Part shown: one piece after another, positions 13,558 through 24,050 of the stretch
Layout of the letters: every line of letters starts with the position of its first letter
Numbering within the stretch: position 1 is the first letter of the stretch
Position numbers and translations under genes: made by a program
NCBI GenBank assembly: GCA_013399875.1
Contig: VXAZ01008133.1
Span: 690,168 to 754,167 of the forward strand
Direction: 5' to 3'
DNA length: 64,000 nucleotides
Source: Gymnorhina tibicen
Taxonomy: Eukaryota > Chordata > Aves > Passeriformes > Artamidae
The notes under the pieces: model-generated
Seen by the model: the letters and a program-made list of their open reading frames with translations, nothing else
Told to the model about the DNA's origin: nothing
Database searches by the model: none

Positions 13558-13734
13558 ATCAAGGATATCCTGAAAGGTTCATTGCGTTTCAACCAGAGCC
13601 AGCTGGAAGCTGAAGAAAATGAGCAAATCACTATTGCTGATGATCATTACTGTTCCAATAATCAGAACAAGGGGGCAGGTGATGCCCTAAAGGGACCTGT
13701 CATGACAAAGCAACAGTTCATCTCAGGACAACAG
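13558..13734 (+). CDS. TBC1D5: TBC1D5 coding exon (second from last)
   Basis: This 177-bp exon has 59 codons with both ends in phase 0. It is flanked by acceptor CAACAG and donor GTAAAA. It reads IKDILKGSLRFNQSQLEAEE and then NEQITIADDHYCSNN. These are the hallmark residues following the coiled-coil-prone segment of TBC1D5. The first ~35 residues look almost unchanged from mammals. The last ~25 (from QNKGAGDALKGP to FISGQQ) are in a variable Gln/Gly-rich linker where mammals differ. Splicing to the 12719-12798 exon keeps the frame and restores the family order (LAGLKQ then IKDILK), which supports both boundaries. Confidence 0.96.
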
Positions 13735-13979
13735 GTAAAATAAAAACATCTCAAGCAGGTCATTGATGGCCTTCCATTTTTTGGAGACTTATTCTAGCAT
13801 GTCCAGACATTACGTGGGACACACCAGCATTCCTGGTCCATATGGAGAGTGGGTTAAAAGTGTATCTCTAGCTACTGTCCTACTCTGATCAATTATTTTT
13901 ATTGTAGCCTTATGCTCCACACACAGATATTTAAGTCTAAGTGTTAGGCAGTGTTTGGGGGAAGTTCTTTCACACTATT

Positions 13980-13996
13980 GAATCACAGAATCACAG
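13980..13996 (-). repeat. Short CR1-type 3' tail motif
   Basis: GAATCACAGAATCACAG is the complement of the ATTCTGTG tandem that ends avian CR1 and CR1-tailed SINEs. No CR1 body follows it. It could be an extremely 5'-truncated minus-strand insertion, or chance. A weak CR1-like phrase (CAGTCCAACCC) occurs some 300 bp later. Confidence 0.4.
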
Positions 13997-14886
13997 ATTA
14001 ATTTCCTACAAAAAATGTAAAATCTGCAGGTAAATGTTCCCATACCAAATGTTCCCACATGATTATTCTCATTGTCCTTGTCCTCCAGGATCCCATTATG
14101 TAAGAGCTGATTAACTGCATTGCAGTGTATTCATGGCCAGTGCCAAAAAGGAAATAGCAAGGAGGTTGCTTTTACCTTCTACTTCATTGTATTGACTTTC
14201 TCCTTGAATCAGTAAACAATGTTTTCACATACAAAGCATACAGTCATAGGACAAGTTCATAGACAAAGGGCCCTCTTTGTCTAAGACTCAGTCCAACCCA
14301 AACGTGATCTTAAAAATAAGTACTTTTGTATCTGCTCATTTCTATGTTGGAGTTCTATTAAGTCTGCCACCCCACTGCTGATACTCATATTCATAAATCA
14401 GTGGCAGCACTATCACCTCAAAGTCTACCTGAGTCTGCAGCCAGTTTACTTTTGACAAGTTTACTTAGGAACTACAGGAAATATTGACACAGGGTCACTT
14501 TTGATTTATTACACACGATCCCCCTGAGTTAGAACACTCTATGTTAAAAAACATATTTTAATTGTATTTCGGTATAAGAGGCAATACCAAGATTTATTTT
14601 TTTATACTCAGTAATGGCAAAGAGCAAAGCTTTGCTAGAAAGTTTTCATTGCTTGCTTAGGTGTTGTCATTACAATCACTCCTTTCTGTCTTAATAAAGC
14701 CATGGGTCAAACTGATACAGCATATTGGACTCTTCATATAATGGCCTCCTATTTTTGCCCTTGATCTCCTAACATTTTATATGAAGTACCTTTTGTTTTC
14801 TTCCCAAAATGGCAAATAATGTTTTTCTGATGATTTTTCACTTCTAGAAACTAGAAGGTAGAATGCCATATAACATGGTAGCAAGC

Positions 14887-14900
14887 TGTGTGTGTGTGTG
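14887..14900. repeat. (TG)7 microsatellite
   Basis: This is a short uninterrupted TG dinucleotide run in the last TBC1D5 intron. Confidence 0.85.
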
Positions 14901-15326
14901 CAGACCCTCCTGATGCTGGTCTAAACCTTGTATCATGGAGGTGCTGGGACTCTTTGAGTATTGAGGGTGGAGAAGGTGAAGCCCGGTCTGCACAGATTTC
15001 TCTCCAGTGGAAATTCTCAGTGTGTAGTCAGGATATATCCATCCAGCCCCAGGAACTGAGTGGCATCCATGGGTCCCACAATTTCAAGGCTGCTCGTAAG
15101 TCAACTATGAGCAACGTGAGTAGAGGTTTTACAAGCTGAGCTGCTGCAGGGTGTTAATGAGGCATCTGCACTGCATGGTTTACCTTTGGAGGTGCAGTAC
15201 ATTCATATGGATTAGCCTCCTCTCCTCTTGTGTTCTGGAAATTCCAATTATGATAATGAGCAACAGCCCCTTTGACAGAAAGAAAAAGATGAGTGTTAGA
15301 AATGGCAGTGCAGGAGGACTGTTAGT

Positions 15327-15350
15327 ATCCCTAGTTAGTTAACTAGGGAT
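15327..15350. repeat. Short perfect inverted repeat, 11-bp arms, 2-bp loop
   Basis: The arms are ATCCCTAGTTA and its exact complement, separated by GT. A further partial copy, CCCCTAGTTAGT, lies about 20 bp downstream. It lies within an intron and has no other context. Confidence 0.85.
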
Positions 15351-17095
15351 GGTTTGTCTATGTAACTACCCCCTAGTTAGTCTGTGCTGTTTCCGAGCCT
15401 CTTGTCTTTAACCACCATGCTTAAAATCAAACAAAAAGAGGAGAACTTTGGACTCCTTTTAATAAAACACAGGAAAATCAAACTGCGGAATAGTGGACTG
15501 TGATATTAGACTGTTAATTGATGGGGTCAGTTGTTGGCCCAGACCAGGCCACGACCCAGGCTTTTATCTCTGCTGAAGAAAATGGGCTGCACTGGTGCTC
15601 TGGGTCATGCTGGGAGTACTTACTGAGAGATGCAGGGGGATTAAAAAACAACCACTTCTAAGACATTTAATGCATTTCTTGCTAAATAAATTTCTACTGT
15701 ATTTGCATTTTCTGTGACTGTGGTAATGGCTTTAATTTTATTTGGTGTGATTTGTACTGTAGAGGTTGTTCTTTGCTGGAGTTATAGGGATATTTTCTAG
15801 GGCAGCTGGAACAGTTACAGGTGTAGCTATTCTGTAATTGAGATTAAAATCTGGTCTTTTGTGCTTGGTTGTTATATAAGTATAAATTATTTATCATCTT
15901 CACTTTTTTAAAAAGTGCTCTTCCTCTTTTTTGCCTCAAAATCCCTTTCTGCAAAATGAGGATAAGGATATAGCCCTTCTTTAGAAAGGAAAGCTGCAAA
16001 ATTAAAAATGCAAAAAAATTAAGATAAAGGCTAAAAGAAATCAAGCATTTTTTGGAATGTTTGGCTTTGGTAGCAGCATGCAGTTGACAAACAGAAGGCT
16101 TCTGTTGCTAAATAATGAATGATAATTAACACATTATCTTGCCTTTATGTCTGTTCAAAGAAGGAGGCAAAATGAGCTGCTGTTCTTCTAAGCTTTCTTG
16201 AATTGTATCCTTGCAGTTAGTTTTAACTCATTCACAGTATGAAGGCAAATGAAATAAGCCTGGTCCTAGTAGCTGATATTCATCAGGAAAAATTGTTTGG
16301 AGAAGCCATATGGCAACGGGCGTAAGGTTGTTAACTTTCAAAGCTACTGGAAGTATAATTCTGTCATTTTTCATTTATTCAGTAGTGGCAGCAGATGGGA
16401 GAAAACATGCTTCACGTCAGCATGAGTTTCCTGAAACAGAAACAGGCAAAAGAAGAAGGAAGGAGGTATTTTACCTCTGGAAATATCAGTTCCAAAATAC
16501 CAAAATTCCAAATAGTGTATGCTAGGGACAGGCAAACATGTACAGGAAGCCCTTTTATAGCATTTTGCAGTCAATATCTCTGCTTTGCTGCTTCTCTTTT
16601 ACTTCAGTGAGCTATAGGTCTCCTTAACCAAACCAAAAAGTGTGGGTAGCATGAAAAGTAATGTTGGGAAGCTCAACAGTAACAAGAAATTGGGATGAGT
16701 AGTTTTCTTTCCTTTATTAAAGGACAGGGTGCTTTTTTAACACATTCTTGAAAGCAGAATTTAGGAAATTGGAGAGTGCCAGAGACAAAAATACTGATCT
16801 TGCTGGGCAAGTGTTTCACTAAGTGAGATCTCTGTCACCCTACGCAAGGTGGGTGTGAGGGCTGTGAGGACTGAAATAAAGGATTCTTGATAGCTTGGAA
16901 TAATAAAGTGTATAATTTTGAAAAATGAGACAGTACTGCATTCCCTGAGTGCTTTTAAATAGAAGTGTGGAAAGAGGCCAGGTGAATTATGTGGCAGTGG
17001 TTGTTTAGAGGAATATATATTTCTGTTGTACACAGCGAGGGGGTGGGAACAAAGTGCTGAAATTTTGACTATGGCATAAGAGCTCCCAAAAAAGT

Positions 17096-17808
17096 ATCAA
17101 TACAAGCTGGAGGATTAGGAATTGAGAGCAGCCCTGCCTGAGAAGGACTTGGGAATACTGGTGGATGAGAGGCTGGACATGTCCCAAATGTGCACTCAAG
17201 CCCAGAAATCCAACTGTACCCTGGGCTGCATCCAAAGCAGTGTGGCCAGCAGATCAAGGGTGGTGATTCTGCCGCTCTACTCCCCTCTCATGAGGCCCAG
17301 CTGGAGCACTGCATCCAGCTCTGGGGTCCCCAGCACAGAAAAGACGTGGGCCTGTTGGAGCAGCGTGACAAAGATGATCAGAGGGCTGGAGCACCTCTCC
17401 TATGAAGACAGGCTGAGAGAGCTGGAGATTTTCAGCCTGGAGAAGAGAAGGCTCCAGAAAGACCTAATTGTGGCTGTTCAGTACTGAAGGGGGGCTCAAA
17501 AGAGCAATGGAGACAAATTTCTTAGCAGGGCCTGTTGCAATAGGACAAGGGGCAATGGTTTTGAACTAAAAGAGGGTTGATTTAGACTAGCTATAAGGAA
17601 GAAATTTTTTATGATGAGGATGGTGTGAGACACTGGAACAGGTTTCCCAGAGAGGTGGTGGATGCCCCATCCCTGGAAACATTGGTGGTTCGGTTGTACA
17701 GGGCTCTCAGCAACCTGATCTAGTTGAAGATGTTCCTGTGCCTCACTGGGAGTTGGACTATGTGACCTTTAAAGGTCCTTCCAACTCGAACTATTCTGTG
17801 ATTCTGTG
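17096..17808 (+). mobile_element. 5'-truncated CR1 LINE, sense strand
   Basis: About 710 bp of the 3' end of an avian CR1 retrotransposon. It begins within the last part of ORF2, with the phrases GAGAAGGACTTGGGAATACT and GGGGTCCCCAGCACAG. It continues through the 3' UTR (CACTGGAACAGGTTTCCCAGAG, then TCCTTCCAACTCGAACTATT) and ends in two copies of ATTCTGTG. Translation of the first part gives recognisable ORF2 C-terminal phrases such as RGLEHLSYEDRLRELE, but frame breaks interrupt it, so it is dead. No target duplication is visible, as is usual for CR1. It sits inside the last TBC1D5 intron, in the same orientation as the gene. Confidence 0.93.
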
Positions 17809-19877
17809 GTGATGGAGCAGAGCCGAAGTTGTGTGCTGCCTGTGTCCTCAGCCCCCTGGAGACAGCAGCTGACTCACTGACAGCTCATGAAGACAGCATT
17901 TCAAACAGACAAGATGAAAGCAAAAGGCTAATTAATAACAAGTGGTGTCTCAGCTCAGAAGTGTTTAAACAGTGAAGTATATCTCCTTGTAGGATAGATC
18001 TGTGCGGTTTTAACTTCATGGAAACTACTTGAAGTTTTTGACATTTGTAGTCTGGTTCTGCATGGATCAGGAGGTTTGGACACCAATTTTGATAACAGTC
18101 AGCAAAGGGTAGTGGTTGATCTTTCTAAAACCAATCTGATGTGTTTTGTATGAATTTTATCAAGTCTTCTGTGAAAAGTCAGTATCAAAAATAATAGATG
18201 TCAATTTCTATCGGTGTGACGAGTGTCTTACACTGGGACAGGTAAAATTTTAACCAGTGCTCTGGACTCCAGATACTTACATTTGAATTATAAAGTATTA
18301 AAATGAGTTCATTACAAAACAGAATATTGTATGTTATTAAACCTATAGTAATAGTAATTATATTATGTTATACCTGCATACATGTGGATAACACACAAAA
18401 ATTCTAAATTATGAAAACAGGATATTTCAAATTTTACTAGAAAAGGAGATACTTGAATCCTTATTCATATGAATTTGGGCACAATTCTGTATTTGAATAT
18501 ATTTTCCTATTCAGCTGATATTTATCTTGATTGTGACTTTTAACAATTTGTAATGACTATGTGAATGACAGCCAAAGACTTCCAGCTCCCTCTTTTCATC
18601 TTACAATTATTCTTAATCACAGGTGGGTTTTGCTTCCTGAGCTACTCTGTAGTACCGTTTCAAGAACATTCTGATCTACAAACAGTAATCAAAGCAAGAA
18701 AATAATTTTCAGCTGTAATAATAAATTTTGCAAAATAAATTTTGCTGGAGGCCACGGGTACTGTAACTCCAGTTGTGGCTTGCTGATGCTTGTGGTGACA
18801 TACATACTCCAATTTTATATACCATGCTGTAGATTCACCTTTATCTCATTCAGATGATTCCTGTTCTTCTTTTCTGTAACTGCTTTCTTTTTTTTCTATA
18901 ATACCAATAATCTCTTTTCAGCCCAGAATTAATTTACTTCTTTTTTTTTCTGGAAGACTTGAAGGGCTTGTATTGCCACAAATGTGGACATGCACATTCC
19001 CCTCTACTACTTCTCCTTTTTCTCAGTCTTGCATTCGTATATTGGTTTCAGCATCACACCAGTTCAGGATGTGCGTGTACCTACAAGCTGTTTGGCAGGT
19101 TGCATTATTACTCTGAAAAAAACCCGTGTGGAAGCAACCAAGAAAGCAGCCATGTTCTTGCCAGAGGAACATTGAGCTAAACAGGAGCTGACCGCAGCTC
19201 TTGCGGAAGGAAACAAAGTGGTGTCCGTTTGGGTTGCAACCAAGCTAAAAGGCTGCCAGTTGTCAACAACTGAGACCGTGTATGGCAATATTCCTTTCTA
19301 AATTACATACAGCTCTGACTGGAAAAGCTGGGATTCTGAATGTGGCTAGTATAATGGAAGATAAGATTGAGACTTCACAGAGTTTTTTGATGCACTGGTG
19401 CGTGGTCTTGAGCCACTACCTAAGTGCTCAGAGACACACATTTGCCAAGGTCTAACCAGTCAGAAGTGGGATTCCCAGACCCGCATTTTCTGGAAGAGTT
19501 AGGAAATAGTCAACAACACTAACCCTGGAAGCTCTGGGAGCCCTGATTTTTTGAACCCAAACTGGTGTACACTAAATCAGGTCTATCTGTGGTTCAGATT
19601 TCCCAAGTCAGGGTTTTACTAGGAAATTTTATATCAAACCATTCTGACAAGCTCCAAAATGCCATTGTACATGAAAATCAGCAAAAAATTTCTCAAAACT
19701 ACTTCACTAAATACTAGAGAAACCCACTGTAATTACTGAAAATCTTCACGGCTGTAATGTATGTGTTTGATGCTTGGCTGCTGTGGTCACTGCATGGATG
19801 CACTATGATGATGAGACATGTAAGATTGTTATACCAAAAAACCTATTTTTATAGTGTTATATTTCATGCTTTTTTAA
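17809..19877 (+). other. TBC1D5: TBC1D5 last intron, middle part
   Basis: AT-rich intronic DNA with no recognised element. Short overlapping open frames around 18960-19290 on both strands look accidental. Confidence 0.6.
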
Positions 19878-20016
19878 ATTAGCTCAGTTGGTCAGAAGAT
19901 GGTGCTAATAATGCCAAGGCTGTGGGTTTGATCCCTGTATGGGCCATTCACTTAAAAGCTGAGCTCAATGGTCCTCATGGGTCTCTTCCAGCTCAGAATA
20001 TTCTGTGATTCTGTGA
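19878..20016 (+). mobile_element. tRNA-Ile-derived SINE with CR1-like tail (TguSINE1-type)
   Basis: The head reads TTAGCTCAGTTGGTCAGAAG, then GGTGCTAATAATGCCAAGG, then GGGTTTGATCCCTGTATGGG. This follows tRNA-Ile (anticodon AAT) from the D arm to the acceptor stem. The A box is at its start and the B box GGTTTGATCC is at 19925-19934. The body then switches to a CR1-type 3' end (GGGTCTCTTCCAGCTCAGAA) and closes with ATTCTGTG ATTCTGTG, which lets CR1 enzymes copy it. This layout is that of TguSINE1, a SINE family that arose early in passerine birds. The first seven bases of the tRNA are missing or diverged. It lies about 175 bp before the last TBC1D5 exon, in sense orientation. Confidence 0.9.
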
Positions 20017-20190
20017 AATAACAAATTATGTCATCCAAAGTTAATAACCACTTTATTTTTCACTTTATTTGGTCATTGCCACTTTTGGATAATAATTATT
20101 CCTTTGTCCCATTCCCATATCCCTGACATGCTTCATGAGCCTTGTTATGTGGTAACACTTTTAAGTCCTTTCTGTGCCGTTGTTTCACAG

Positions 20191-20484
20191 ACTACGACTG
20201 ATTCAAGCACCAGTGAGAGCAAGAGTGCTGATGACTATATTATGGTCTCCAAAGAAGAGGAAAGAAGTAAAAGTGCTGTCCCAGAGCCGGCACAGTCCCT
20301 TCAGGCACACAAGGAGGCGGCGGTGAAGCCAGAAGCTCCATCTCGTTCTTCTTTGATATTCTCTGACCCTCTGATGGGTTCCATTTCAGCCTCCTCCAGC
20401 AACCTGAGCTCCAGCCCTGATGACGACAGTAGTAATAACAGCAAAGATTCTGACTTTGCTATTGTTAGCCCACTGGACATCTAA
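20191..20484 (+). CDS. TBC1D5: TBC1D5 last coding exon with stop codon
   Basis: The exon starts after acceptor TTGTTTCACAG and ends at TAA 20482-20484, giving 97 residues. It is Ser/Asp/Glu/Lys-rich and probably disordered. The closing half reads SLIFSDPLMGSISASSSNLS, then SSPDDDSSNNSKDSDF, then AIVSPLDI, the conserved TBC1D5 C-terminus. Near the end, the residues Phe-Ala-Ile-Val after Asp-Ser-Asp (20455-20466) form a LIR core. In human TBC1D5 the matching C-terminal LIR binds LC3/GABARAP. A second acidic-aromatic motif, DDYIMV (YIMV core at 20236-20247), sits in the first fifth. Compared with human, there is a small insertion of Asn-Asn near the tail and strong divergence in the middle (about 20248-20340). 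Confidence 0.96.
   Translation, partial: TTTDSSTSESKSADDYIMVSKEEERSKSAVPEPAQSLQAHKEAAVKPEAPSRSSLIFSDPLMGSISASSSNLSSSPDDDSSNNSKDSDFAIVSPLDI
20455..20466 (+). other. TBC1D5: C-terminal LIR core (LC3-interacting) in TBC1D5
   Basis: The codons for Phe-Ala-Ile-Val follow Asp-Ser-Asp and precede Ser-Pro-Leu-Asp-Ile-stop. The pattern aromatic-x-x-aliphatic with acidic or phosphorylatable residues before it is the LIR consensus. The human protein carries Phe-Thr-Ile-Val at the same place. Binding in this species is inferred. Confidence 0.75.
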
Positions 20485-20716
20485 AGAAACAGGCTGGGAG
20501 AGTTTGGGAAATCAGTCATTACAACTCAGCTCAAATTTCTATGATTCCACGGGCTGGATAGTTCTTTGGATTACAAGGACAGAAAATAGATAAAGGTAAC
20601 CCATTTCAGCTGCCAAAAGCCTAAATTAAAATAAAAAGGCAAACAAACAAACAAAAAACCCCAACATAAATTTGCTACTTTAAAAAAATAATATATACAT
20701 TTTAATAACTGCCTTA

Positions 20717-20722
20717 AATAAA
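20717..20722 (+). terminator. TBC1D5: Candidate proximal poly(A) signal of TBC1D5
   Basis: This AATAAA hexamer lies 233 bp after the TBC1D5 stop. Another AATAAA at 20630-20635 precedes it. No strong GT-rich element is evident just downstream. Confidence 0.35.
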
Positions 20723-23700
20723 GACCCAGTAAAACCCAGTTCTAATATACAGTTATTCTTAATTATGCTGTTACCGTACTTAGGAGCTTTGTTACTATAG
20801 AACTGTTGCTTTCCCAAAAGATAGAATAGTATATGCTAGGTACCATAATGAAAACGTGTAGATACTTGGTATCAGACCTGAAGCAGCAAAGACAAGCTAG
20901 ATTTAGTATTGTCCTTTTACAAAATATGCTTGACTGGGTTTTCTGAGTATGGAAGGGTACTGTTTCTTCAGAGACTTTGATTAGAGAAGGAGGGAATGAG
21001 TATCAAAAAGATGAGAAGCATGATCCTGGTAGGAAGTTTGTTCTCCCTTGAGGAATCCTGGTTTCTTCATTTCATCTGGCAATAGCCTGAGGTGTGTTCA
21101 AGGCAGAGGTTTGTGTAGTTGTTCCTCAGTGCTTACAGGAGACTATGTGACAAACTCCTTGAGAATGGGGACCTATACAACAGAGCCTTATTTGCCTTTG
21201 TCTGCTTTTTCCCCTTGAGAGTTCCCAGTTCACCTCTTTTCCTCTTTGTCTACTTTTACTTCCCCTGGCATGATTTTTTAAATTTTACTCAGACTACCAC
21301 AAGTAAAACAGTAGGTGCAAGGGAAATAACTTTCATAGTGTAGACCTGAGCTGACTGAACTAAAGCTAGCTCAAGTATGATAACTTAACAGGGAAGGTTG
21401 CAAAGTGAAATGAAATATTCATAATTAAAAGCACTTTATGTCTCATTGCTATTATCTTCTATAGGCTCTGTTTACATATATTCCTATATGATTTCCATAT
21501 TTCTAATCAAGAGAAACATAATGGTGCAGCAGCGTTAACCAACAGAAAGTTTCTAATTAGCTCTATAACTTGTTCTTCTGTGGAAAAGTTTATTTCTTTC
21601 CCATCAAGTACATTTAATAACAGCTTTTTTCAAGTAGATGAGGGGGGTTTTTTGTACTCTCTGATCCCTTTGACCTCTGTTGGAATTCACAAAACGGAAC
21701 TGGTGGTGAGTAGACCGCTCCTCTTGCAGGAGTTACTGCTACACAGAGTTAGCTTGAGGAAGGAATGTTAGCATGTCACTCTGTCACAGCAGCAAAAAAA
21801 AAAGCATTATTTGCTCTTAAGATGCATTTACATTATACCATGCAACAACTTCATATTTGCATGGCAAAGCTTGTGTTTGTTCAAAGTTATGAAGCTGTAG
21901 TTATTTGCTGCGTAGTCTGTAATTGAAAATGAAGTACCGTATCCCAGAGATGAGGTGACATGTAATTTGCTGGTCTTAGATTTTACAAGGTCTGTGTCAG
22001 TGATTGAATTGAAGAGTTAATTGTCATGTAATTACATGGTAGCTGCCATCCTTACATGTTCAAAAGCCACCATGTAGATCTTCAGAGATTATTTGTGCCT
22101 TGTAAAATGTTAAAATACTAGAATGTTATGAGCAGGCATAGCATCACACCTCTCTGCAACAGATGTGATGTGAACAGTCAGATGACTATTTAGATGAAAG
22201 ATCTTAAATGCATAACATTTTGGAGAGGTGTTTATTTTGGTTTAATTTTAAGCGTCATAAAAAATCACTTTGGAATTAGCATGCATGCCTGTCTCCAGGT
22301 TTATTTTATTACCCTGAGATTGCATGAATGCCAGGGGATTGGGTGGCTGTTGATTTATTTAGGTCTTTCAAGCTTTTCTAGCCTTAACCTATTCAGCAAG
22401 GCTTGTGGCACCACCAACAAAGGGGAATCTGTTCAAGAAGTACCTGTGGAAAGAGGAAAGAAATATTCTGGGGACAGAGAGAAAAGTTTTATATTCTGTG
22501 ATACATAAACCTTCAAAGATTCCAGTAGTTTGGCAGGAGAAAATGTTTTTACTTCTTTTTTATTTTTTTTAAGCAGCAGTCTTTTGATTTCTGTTCTAGT
22601 GGGTTGTTTCAGGGATCACATTGCTATTTTCTTGAACAGTCTCATTGCCAATGGAAGAGTGTGATTTGTACAGGTTTTTTATTTTTGTAAATTAGTTGTA
22701 TCTTTAATATTGCATATTTTAAAACAGTAGTAAAAGTATATAAAGATCTGGGGAGTTTCTAAGAAGAATCAGTGAATACCGATGAGCTGAATGTGTATCA
22801 TGCCATGGGATTATGATAAAAATCTTCAAAAGCAGAGAGATGATTATACAAATAAGATCAGAGTAACTCCAGTAAATGAATCTGCTTTGGTTGTACCCAT
22901 GTCCTTCCACATCTCAAATATGTTGTCTCTGATATTTGATCATAGTGCAGAGATAGTTGAAAGTATTTTAGTATATTCATTAAGTTAGGAACTTGTAAGT
23001 TAGATAAAATGTCAAATCATCACCCTGTTTTGTGTTATGTTAAGAATATCCTGAAAGAGAAATCGTCATTTAAAATACAAGATTATTCTTTTTCTCCAGA
23101 AATGACCTGCTCATAATGTTCATGGATAACAATAATCAGATAGAAAAATTGTAAGCATTGCAAATTGCTGATGAAAACTAAGCGGCATTAAGATTGCTGA
23201 TCTGAGACTGTTGTACTGTATCTCACATCTGTAATTTATTACTTTAAAGTCTCTTGCATGTCATGTCAGCTGTATGTACTGCAGAAAGGCAGTATCATAT
23301 TTTGACTGGGTATTGATTTAGTTGTGGAGCTTTGTATCTTTACTCTGGAAGAACATCTAGCCCGCTTTATTAAAGAAAGAATTAACAAACTTTCTGGGCT
23401 GTGTTTGTGCTGTTTTCTCAAAAAAGAGGGGAAGTTTTTTGGCTAGAATACTGGAAGTACCATTTCTGAGAACTATGATTGTTAAAACTTTAAAACTATA
23501 TAAGCACAAAGTTTATTAATACTTTAATCGGATTTTATATATGTGATCCAGGGAATAAAACTGCTTGTCATTATCTCAGCTAAACAATATAGAATATTTC
23601 CTATTTTACCAAGTTTCTTGTATCTGAAAATAACGAACCAGAATTTAACATGACATAACTTTTCTGCAATTTTGTGAAGCTCGGTATAGTATCATCATTG

Positions 23701-24025
23701 TGTCTCAATAACAGTGCCAGTATCTGTACAGTACATTTCTGAATCTCTATACTTTAATTCACACTCGTAACTCTTTCCCATGATTCTCCAGTATGTTCTC
23801 ATTAAATGGCATTGAGGCAACTATTTTAAAGATTACATTTCAGATTTAAGGTGTACTTGTGCCTGGCAGTTACAGTGTTGTCTGTTCAAATACAATCCTA
23901 ACATGAACAGATTTTCAAATTCTTGGTGTCAGCCCTTAAATAATGTTTGATTTTGTGCTGCATGTGCTGGTCTTGAATGAATGATTTTAAGGGTTTATTA
24001 GACTTGAAAAGGTGCAATTTCATAA

Positions 24026-24031
24026 AATAAA
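24026..24031 (+). terminator. TBC1D5: Candidate distal poly(A) signal of TBC1D5
   Basis: The AATAAA hexamer sits in CATAAAATAAACTTC. It is followed at 24060-24085 by TGTCTTGTAATCTGTGCTGTTC, a plausible GT/T-rich downstream element. Confidence 0.35.
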
Positions 24032-24050
24032 CTTCATTTGGCTACGAAAT

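Larger units (their letters stand above)
13735..17095 (+). other. TBC1D5: TBC1D5 last intron, 5' part
   Basis: This is the first half of the 6.46-kb last intron. It contains a bare CR1-type tail motif near 13.98 kb, a (TG)7 run at 14887-14900, an imperfect inverted repeat around 14261-14282, and a perfect palindrome at 15327-15350. The open frames here (14888-15139, 16310-16525 and others) have no recognisable family content. Confidence 0.7.
20485..24050 (+). other. TBC1D5: TBC1D5 3' UTR, proposed extent
   Basis: AT-rich sequence directly after the stop codon with no reading frame of note. Candidate poly(A) signals AATAAA lie at 20630-20635, 20717-20722, 23554-23559 and 24026-24031. The last is followed within about 60 bp by TGT-rich sequence (CTTGTAATCTGTGCTGTTC), the best-looking cleavage context. 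The sequence alone cannot say which site is used. The UTR could be as short as 250 bp or about 3.5 kb. A (AAAC)n stretch lies at 20641-20658. Confidence 0.45.

Noticed and set aside
13422..13613. 63-residue frame crossing the TBC1D5 acceptor at 13557/13558
   Set aside because: It is out of frame with the true exon, which is clearly recognised from 13558.
14261..14282. Inverted repeat AGACAAAG...CTTTGTCT
   Set aside because: Short, with an imperfect centre, and common enough by chance in AT-rich DNA. Not listed as a separate feature.
17005..17487. Reading frames on both strands at the CR1 site
   Set aside because: They are pieces of CR1 ORF2 or its complement, broken by frame shifts, not host genes.
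19878..19951. Possible functional tRNA-Ile gene
   Set aside because: The acceptor 5' strand is missing, pairing is damaged, and the tRNA part runs directly into a CR1-like tail, so it is a SINE head.
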